Shown here: positions 57,060 through 64,000 of the stretch, one piece after another
Layout: every line of letters starts with the position of its first letter
Position numbering within the stretch: position 1 is the stretch's first letter
Assembly: GCA_027475525.1 (NCBI GenBank)
Contig: JAMWFC010000009.1
Location: forward strand, 682,001-746,000
Direction of reading: 5' to 3'
DNA length: 64,000 nucleotides
Source: Macrolepiota albuminosa
Taxonomy: Eukaryota; Basidiomycota; Agaricomycetes; Agaricales; Agaricaceae
Made by a program: the position numbers and the translations under genes
The notes under the pieces: generated by a model
What the model saw: only the letters and a program-made list of their open reading frames with translations
Database searches by the model: none
Told to the model about the DNA's origin: nothing

Positions 57060-58350
57060 GTGATAGGGGGGTAGACAGTTCACAAAGTCAACCTCATTCC
57101 CCATGGACCTCACCAACACTTATGAGCAGGTGTGCATCTGCACCAAAGACATACCCAAGACCATGTTTGCATTGATCATGGGTATGTTCACCAGCAATAT
57201 CATGCAAATTGGGGACTGTAATGTCCCAGCTACTTTTCAGAGGTTGATGACCTCTATATTCTGTGATGTGATCAGACACTTCATGCACATCTACTTAGAT
57301 GACATATTCATCTTTTCTGATTCCATTGAAGAGCATGAACAGCACCTCAGAGTCGTGTTTGAATGACTATGCAAGTACAAGCTGTACTTGAAATGGAAGA
57401 AGCATGAGCTCTACACTTACAGTATAGACTGTCTTGGGCATGTCATTGATAAGCAGAGTATTCATCCAGATCAAGACAAGCTTGATTGCATATGGGAGTG
57501 GCAAACACCATAAAATTACAATGACATCCAACAATTTGTTGGTCTTGTCAATTATATATTGAGCTTTTTGCCTGATGTCACAGCATATACTGGGCCATTT
57601 GATAGCCATGACACAGAATGGATCACTGTTCAGTTGGCAGCTACTTCACTAGCAGTGTTTTGAGATGGTCAAGCAGATCTGTACTAAAACCCTGGTCATT
57701 TGACCAATCAACCCAAGATAGAATGAGCTTATTTAGCTCATATGCAATGCATCAAAGACAGGTGTCAGGGCCATGTATGGCCAAAGAAGCAGCTGGCAGA
57801 CATGCCACCTATCAGAGTTTATGTTGAAGAAGTTTACTACTGCTCAGCAAAACTATGCTATGCATGAGCTAGAGACTCTAGCAATACTTGAGGCTCTTCT
57901 CAAGTGGGAAGATAAGTTGATGGAGTATCCTATCTATATCATTACTGACCACAAGGTGCTTGAGGTTTTTAAAACTCAGGTGAACTTGTCACCATGTGAT
58001 GCTAGAAGATGAATTGCCTTTATTCCAGCTATCTAATCTAGAGACAGAGGACTTCCATAAGGAAGTGGTTTGGAAGTATGGACATGGCTCTCTATTTGTT
58101 GAGGTTATCAGCAACTCCAATGACTATCTGCATAATAATAACAGAAAACTATCAGGGAATGGCAGTCACCTGCACTCCACAAGTGCAAAACATTGTGATG
58201 TGCATACTGGACCAGACACATGCTCTAGTAAGGCACTTTGGTGCTGCATGGACCCTAGAATACATTCAGAGATGGTATTGATGGCTACATATAGCCCAGA
58301 AGGTTATCAAGTTCTGTGCATCCTATGCAGCCAGTTAGATAAGTGTGCTG
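57060..58350 (+). pseudogene. Ty3/gypsy family B pol, copy 2, internally deleted
   Basis: The RT is better kept than in copy 1: MDLTNTYEQVCICTKDIPKT, CNVPATFQRLMTSIFCDVI and YLDDIFIFSDSIEEHEQHL at about 57294-57345. Then KYKLYLKWKK, NYNDIQQFVGLVNYILSFLP and an RNase H part (LKWEDKLMEYPIYIITDHKV). Relative to copy 1, a segment after RNase H and nearly all of the integrase core are deleted; the zinc region survives in broken form to about 58330. Confidence 0.8.
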
Positions 58351-58576
58351 GTGCTTAATTTGATTAGCAGTGCTAATCATGACTTGGCTGAGTTAGTCAG
58401 CAAGTATGGCTGAGACACATTGTAAAATTTGAAATTTCTTTTTTTTCTTTCTTTCTTCAACTATGGACAACATGCCCATGGATCAGGAGACCCAGCAGCA
58501 GCAGCAGAGTGATTTTTCACCATTGGGCATACTGTCAGCTAAAGAAGAGGCAGATGGCTTTTCTACAGACCTAAAA

Positions 58577-59505
58577 TGTTGATGATGCCCAAAGTTTGGT
58601 CAGTAACAAATGTAAGAATAATGTTACCAAGCCAAAAGCTTGTGTTGGGCATGCTTAAGGTGTTGTGGGAAGTCCTGGACAGGTCCTAGAGATCATGTCT
58701 ATAAAATGAGGTAAAGTTGGGAATGGGGTTGGCAAGTATCAAGCATTAAGGGTAGATGTGCTTGTGGAAAGATTGATAAGTGGAAAGTGGCAAAGTATAT
58801 GGCAAGAACATGGGGAGCTTAGCAAGGTCTAAATAATGTTAATGCCTGCCATAGATGCAAGGTGTGAGGATTTTGTTAGATAGTGGTAGTCTGCAATTGC
58901 TAATTATTTTGACATTGCTGACCATAAATGAAATTTAGACTATAAGGGAGGCTAGAGTGAATGGAGCAAGAAACTCTGTTCTGCTGATTATGCACAAGTC
59001 AGTAAGTACTTTTTATACTACACAGAGTTCACCGTTGCCAAGTAACTAATAACGTCAAAGTGCAGTAAACTGAAAAATTTTATAATGTGGCTCCAATAGT
59101 TTCAGATCCTTACCATCCATTCAATATGCTAAGCAGTGCCAAGTGGCAGATTGTAATGCTAAACCATCAATCCATCAACCTTCTGTCTATCCAAGATGCT
59201 AAGCAATGTCAGGCACTAAATTGAGGTGCTAAGCACTGTCAGATGCCAAGGTCAAATGCCAAGCTGTCTGTTATTTTTGATAGATTATCAGTCTTCTCGC
59301 TAAGCACTGTCATTAGTGATTGATGTCATTTGTCAATTGTCATTCTATGCTGCTGGCACTATCATTGATCAGATCTGCTTCTTGCCATATGTGGCTGTCA
59401 AATATTGCCAAAAATGGTCAGATAGCATGTACTAAGGTATTCTGATCTGGTGCTGTGTTGCTGTAGCCTGCTGTTAATATGATGATCCTGTATGGGGTCC
59501 TATCA
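58577..59505 (-). mobile_element. Solo LTR, family D, minus orientation
   Basis: The plus strand runs TGTTGATGATGCCCAAAG ... GGTCCTATCA, the reverse complement of the 33177-34145 ends. The uninterrupted target in the other copy (27655) shows a precise insertion, but no clear target duplication is seen. Confidence 0.75.
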
Positions 59506-59639
59506 ATGTGCCTCAGTAGAGACAATTGCAACAGTCTGTGGACTTGCTATAGTAGCAGCAACAATCAGTGGTGGGCTACCTGCTGCAGCAGCCACTTATT
59601 AGTGGCTATCAGCCACAACAACTTATGCAGGGCAGCTTT

Positions 59640-60216
59640 TGTAAGAATGACCTCTAGAGGCTGTGGCTCAGTCACACAGCTAGCAGAGGGAGATCCAAAG
59701 TGTATTAGAATATATACTAACAATATCATGATAGCTACTCACCTGGCAGGGGGAGATCCAAAAAGAATAAGTCGAGAGATTCCCTATGCTAGGTTGGACA
59801 CTTCTGGGGCCTCTGAAGCATGGGAAACAACTGTACAGTACAACAAAACCTTAAAAACTCAAAAATTGCCTACACAAACAATTGTACAAATAAGAGGCAA
59901 ACTCTGATAAATCCTCTGGCTTATGTAAGTGGTCTGAAAGCGGTGAAAAGGGGCCCATACTTGTCTAAATGGTAGCTAAAGAACCAGAGCACCTCAAGGG
60001 CTGAGAATAGTATTAACAGATAGTGTTGAAAGAATAGAAACAGTAAAAGTAGCTAAAGAACCAGAGCACCTCAAGGGCTGAGAATAGTATTAACAGATAG
60101 TGTTGAAAGAATAGAAACAGTAAAATGAAACTATGTCAGAAGAAATAAGAGAATGAATGAAGAGAGAGTGAAGAGATAAGGAGTGAAGAAAGAAAGAAAT
60201 GAGGAGTCCCCTGACA
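59640..60216 (-). mobile_element. Gypsy-family solo LTR
   Basis: It starts tgtaagaatgacctctagag and ends gagtcccctgaca, with perfect target duplication GCTTT (59635-59639 and 60217-60221). The empty site is visible in the other family B copy at about 27753 (caactttatgcccc). It contains 77-bp duplication no. 9. Confidence 0.9.
59972..60125. repeat. 77-bp tandem duplication no. 9
   Basis: The unit starts gtagctaaagaaccagagca; the match run is exactly 77 bp. Confidence 0.95.
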
Positions 60217-61033
60217 GCTTTTTGCCCAAAAATATATCCACAGGCAGTTCTTCACCTCAAAAGACAGCATCAGGCATTTATTTGCCACATTATACTGGGG
60301 GCCAATTCTAGCAAATACTATATAGGAGGCTATTCAGCTCTCAAGCAATGCTAGAATGGGGGCAAATCCCAGTAATAGCAAGGAGAACAATGGGACCACT
60401 ACCCCTGCCCCCATTTATGATCCTGGCATGTCACCCTGTCATGGCTGGTATGCTAGAAACAATGCTGTACTTCCTGGCTTGGATAGGAGCTTGGGATGTG
60501 ATGCTCCAATATAATGCCTCATATGAGGCACCTACCAAGAGAGGCAAATCAGTCTCCTAGCTGGCCACAATGCCAGCTGAAAGCCTAGAAGGATGCAGAT
60601 CATCTCTAATGCAGGCAACAACAGCTGCTGAAAGTTCAGAAACTTTCAGTATAAAAACATGTAGCAAGTTTCTGATTAAAACACCAATGGAAAGCCTGGC
60701 CAGACTCTCCTTATTATAGTGACTAGAGACACCACACCAACCCAAGCCCAGCTCAGAAAAAGAGTCATGTCATTGACATGACAAAGGAAAAGCATAAGCT
60801 GACAAGCATCTGAGAGATAACAGGTATGATGTACCCACAGACTTGTCATCCCTCCACAATGTGAAGGCAGTTGTCCTCATCAGCTGAATAATAGATGACA
60901 TGGATTATATGCGCACACATCACAAAACTGATCTCCTTGCCTTATTGGCTACTTGTAAGTAGCAGACAACACCTTCAAGTCAGAACACCAACTCTAGCAA
61001 AAGGATGCATTCACTTTAAGGCATGGCAGAGAT

Positions 61034-61093
61034 TTCTGGAGAAACATCTGTTAGAAACAGGTCATGTGACTTCTAACAAGTGTTTCTCTAGAA
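61034..61093. repeat. 23-bp imperfect inverted repeat
   Basis: ttctggagaaacatctgttagaa-type arm at 61034-61056 and its inverted partner at 61071-61093 flank a 14-bp loop containing gtcatgtgac. It could be a small transposon end or a structured RNA; the surrounding sequence to 61440 is AT-rich with no gene. Confidence 0.55.
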
Positions 61094-61452
61094 AAACTAA
61101 AAGTATAAATTGAATAATAGTAAAAAAAACACTTATTGTGTTTTTTGTATGTTTCTTGAGCTATTTTTAAAAATTTTCTTTCTCTATTTCTCAAGAACTA
61201 TGTGAGGAATACAAATTGTATTGCTAGACTGTTTCTTGAAAAATATGGCACATGTATCTTTTGATTTTTCAAAAGTTATCTTTGTAATTTTTTATATCAA
61301 ATGTTTTTCAATAAACTTTCTTTAAGTTGTTTTAGAAAAATAAATTGGAAAAACATGATATATTTCTAAAAAAAAACTGATTAGAAATTCTTTAAATATT
61401 TTTCAAAAAAGATCTATTAGAAACATTGTTGCATTAATGAGCATGGTACTGA

Positions 61453-61950
61453 TCACATGATAAGCACATGCTGATCTTCTTCCTCATCGGTTTGGTATAC
61501 TTGTGTGCAGCTAATGCAGTGATAGGCAACAATATATTGGTTTATGCAGTACAAGAAATGCAATAGTAATGACAAAAAAAAGCACTCACATAAAAAAATT
61601 AAACGGCAGGTGAAATCAAGAAAAGCTTTTATTGAAAATAAAAGAACAGCCAACATAAAAATTATGATGAGAGGAATGATCACATTGAGATGGGAAGCAA
61701 TTACAATAGAAAGAATGGCAATGCAGCTAGTGTAAACAGTAAAGATCATAAAGATGGCTGTAACAAGAAAAATAAAAACAAAGCTTGGAGACAAGAAGTT
61801 CAGCATGGTCGATAGGCATAAGATTTTAAGGATATCCAGCATCACAATGTAGGTGACCAATGCCATTGTAATAGACAATGACATGCCATATAACTCAATT
61901 ATACATGTAGCAAACCCATTAACAACATATTTTCCTTGAGGTAATGCCAT
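61453..61950 (-). CDS. Hypothetical hydrophobic ORF
   Basis: A 165-residue open frame starts at an ATG in good context (ccaccatgg). It has four or five strongly hydrophobic stretches, such as FIFLVTAIFMIFTVYTSCIA and VIIPLIIIFMLAVLLFSI, and an acidic C-terminus (QTDEEEDQH). If real it would be a small multi-pass membrane protein. I recognise no family. AT-rich DNA often gives hydrophobic frames by chance, so the call is weak. Confidence 0.3.
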   Translation of the reverse strand: MALPQGKYVVNGFATCIIELYGMSLSITMALVTYIVMLDILKILCLSTMLNFLSPSFVFIFLVTAIFMIFTVYTSCIAILSIVIASHLNVIIPLIIIFMLAVLLFSIKAFLDFTCRLIFLCECFFLSLLLHFLYCINQYIVAYHCISCTQVYQTDEEEDQHVLIM

Positions 61951-62298
61951 GGTGGCTATTATTAAGCTGCAAAATGTTATTAAAAGTTTGGTAATAGACT
62001 CCTTCAGATGAGTACTAACGTGCTCAAGGCAATTGACTTTTCAAGGGAGATTTTAAGAACAGCACAATGACAGCAAAAATTACAAACCACAAGCAAGTAT
62101 TTAACACAGTAGGCCTGAGATCTATCTATAATTCTAACTCACTCATCCTCCATTTCTGGTCTTTCTAAGTGAGATGTAAAGCTCCAGATGTGGAGCAAGG
62201 CCAAAACGGGAGAGGTAGCAGGCATGTAAGATAGTTGCGTAATGTGAAGGCAGGAAATTAAAGACATGTGCAAAGGCAGATCAACTCTGACCAGCCTT

Positions 62299-62520
62299 TA
62301 CTCTTCCTCATCCAATTCTCAGCTGCCCCAGAGCTCGTCAGAGAAGACCAAATGCCCTCTTTCACCCTCCAAGATGATGAATGGAGAACCAAAAACATTT
62401 TGCACAGCTGTGATTGGCCATTGCAACATCCACATCCTCCTCCCTTATCCAATCCTCAGCTGCCCCAGGATTTCTCAGAGAAAACCAAATGCCCTCTCTT
62501 ATCCTCTATAGTGATGAACA
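62299..62520. repeat. Diverged tandem duplication, period about 137 bp
   Basis: tcatccaattctcagctgcc..accaaatgccctc recurs as ttatccaatcctcagctgcc..accaaatgccctc. The copies are diverged, so this is an old duplication unlike the 77-bp set. Confidence 0.6.
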
Positions 62521-62889
62521 GAGTGTCAAAGATGTTCTCAGCATAAGCATATAGTCATCTAATAGAGATACTGATGCCATCAAAGAGATAGTGGAGGAAG
62601 CTGAAGAAGGCTCCATCTTTGTCTCTGTTTCAATGTGCACAGAGCATGTCATATTAATGTCAGTCTTGGTTCCATTGTCTTCCAGGTACTGTGAAATTGG
62701 CTCATACATCCAGACAGTTGATTTCTGCCTATCCTCCATCTGACTCTGCAAACTTTCATTTCTGGAAGGAGAGTGATGATAAATATATGTCAGGATGCAT
62801 GACAGAGGCTGGAGATTCAGAAGAGTGACAAAACACTCTTTAACTATAGAGCCAAACAATTGCAACTTTGAAGTATGTATATTAATCAT
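62506..62889 (-). other. Hypothetical ORF, possibly an exon upstream of the hydrophobic ORF
   Basis: A 127-residue frame with polar composition (SQMEDRQKSTVWMYEPISQY) and no known domain. It lies on the same strand as and upstream of 61453-61950; I could not identify a convincing splice between them. Confidence 0.25.
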
Positions 62890-63414
62890 CTTCTATTGTG
62901 TATCAAAAACACAAATTCAAAAGATTATGTACAAAAAGATCAAAATGGTATCATCTGTAGACTTTTAGTAAACAAAGTGGACACTTTCTTATGCCAATCT
63001 TAGTGCAAATATTGGATGTTGACCCCTGACGGTCTCTATTGCTTTATTTTGAGTAAAGTCTTCAGTACTTGCATAGCTGATACCTATAAACAAAATGTCC
63101 AGTTTTATGCATTAAGAGAGATACCAGTACTTATGTTTGAAGAAATGAAATCAACTTTTTGGATGTTTTCCATAATCTGTATGTATTGTTTTAGTGAAGT
63201 AATTAGTACACATATTAGTTGACTCATCAGATATAATGACAGAGTTGTGTAGATACATCTTACTTTTCAAGGCTTTATTGAAGGCCTAGAGATGTGGTAA
63301 TTGAGGCTGAAGATTGATTTTTCAGAAAAGGAAGACATGTCGAGTTTACTTGAGTATTGTTGTTTTTAGCACAAAGAAACAAAGAAAAGAGATCACAGTA
63401 ACATTACACACAGG

Positions 63415-64000
63415 ACTACAAGGCTGCAGCTGAAACTTTGCAATATAGGAGATGGTCAAGTTGAATTACCAGCCTACAATAGAGTATGCTGAAGTTGAGG
63501 TGACGACTTTGCAAGACACATGCATGTGCAATCATGATTGTAGTCATGCATTAGCTGACTTGTCAAGCACCCGCACCACCACATAGCACCATCACACACT
63601 ACAAGGCTACAAACTGAAACTTTGCAATATGATAGATAGTCAAGTTGAATTACAAGCATACAAATAAACTATGCCAAACTATTTCACTAAATATGAGGCA
63701 GCTGAATTTCAGGTTGAGGGTTGAGGATGACTTGCAATTGTGTGGCAAGGCTTTAAAACTAGGTATCACTGTAGAAGTTGAGAGGAAGGCAAGCTACAAT
63801 GTCACTCAACGACTACAATGTATAATCATTGTTGCTGATATATCAGACTTGTAGTCTGATGCCAGCATATGAGTTTCCATATGAGTTCGTTGTAGTCCTA
63901 TGACTATTAATAAAGCGGAGGAGGCTTGTGATACAAGAACTGCGCCATGTTTATATTTTTGCCCCGTACTCATAGGGCTCACTATCAGACTTGTCTGAGC
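63415..64000. repeat. Terminal region with a diverged 182-bp repeat
   Basis: acaaggctgcagctgaaact...gtcaagttgaattac at 63419 recurs at 63601 with changes. The ORF at 63645-63854 overlaps the second copy and shows no domain. An aataaag hexamer lies near 63909. No gene is supported. Confidence 0.45.

Larger units (their letters stand above)
58464..61015 (+). pseudogene. Extra ORF of family B, copy 2, split by two solo LTRs
   Basis: It starts MDNMPMDQETQQQQQSDFSP. Homology to 27546-28600 is cut by an LTR at 58577, resumes at about 59506-59639 (caacaacttatgcagggcag), is cut again at 59640, and continues from about 60222 (gcccaaaaatatatcc) to about 61015 (AGMLETMLYFLAWIGAWDVM, then LARLSL and HHKTDLLALLATC-like segments). 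Many stops are present. Confidence 0.7.

Overview
The window looks like nuclear DNA of a filamentous basidiomycete, most likely an agaricomycete. The evidence is genes split by many introns of about 50-65 bp, a sesquiterpene synthase of the basidiomycete type (NDxxSxxxE motif), chromodomain-bearing Ty3/gypsy elements, and fragments of the retroelement and tyrosine-recombinase families common in agaricomycetes. No prokaryotic feature is present.

Layout. (1) 1-10.9 kb is ordinary gene-bearing DNA: an unrecognised, probably decayed stretch; COP9 signalosome subunit 1 (minus, 7 exons); an NADP-dependent alkenal/leukotriene-B4-type oxidoreductase (minus, many exons); a tandem pair of uncharacterised secreted proteins with a divergent third relative on the opposite strand; then a GGTGAG-rich repeat and a retroelement fragment. 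(2) 10.9-24.3 kb is a three-level nest: a solo gypsy LTR interrupted by a Ty1/copia element, itself interrupted by a chromodomain Ty3/gypsy element. All three levels have perfect 5-bp target-site duplications. (3) 24.3-38.9 kb holds decayed Ty3/gypsy pol genes of three families, one followed by an unusual long extra ORF, plus a heavily mutated second copy of the chromodomain gypsy carrying three inserted solo LTRs. (4) 38.9-50 kb is AT-rich: a broken ORF with a ubiquitin-protease-like Cys/His layout, more LTRs, tRNA-derived SINE-like units, and LINE and tyrosine-recombinase fragments. (5) 50.4-56 kb contains an apparently intact sesquiterpene synthase and, beside it, two copies of a truncated relative arranged as a perfect 1.38-kb inverted repeat. 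(6) 56-64 kb is a second decayed copy of the gypsy-plus-extra-ORF element with two inserted LTRs, a Tc1/mariner remnant and unidentified ORFs.

Two signals cut across the annotation. First, nine tandem duplications with a period of exactly 77 bp occur in unrelated sequences. They are best explained as unmerged 77-bp contig overlaps from a k=77 de Bruijn assembly, and they create false frameshifts. Second, many catalytic losses and nonsense codons in the elements fit C-to-T change at CpG, a RIP-like or methylation-decay pattern that hits the YxDD and integrase catalytic codons because those codons contain or adjoin CpG.

The only host genes that look functional are CSN1, the oxidoreductase, the two secreted proteins and one terpene synthase. 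Most of the rest is transposon debris. All exon boundaries were worked out by eye from GT/AG signals and reading frame.
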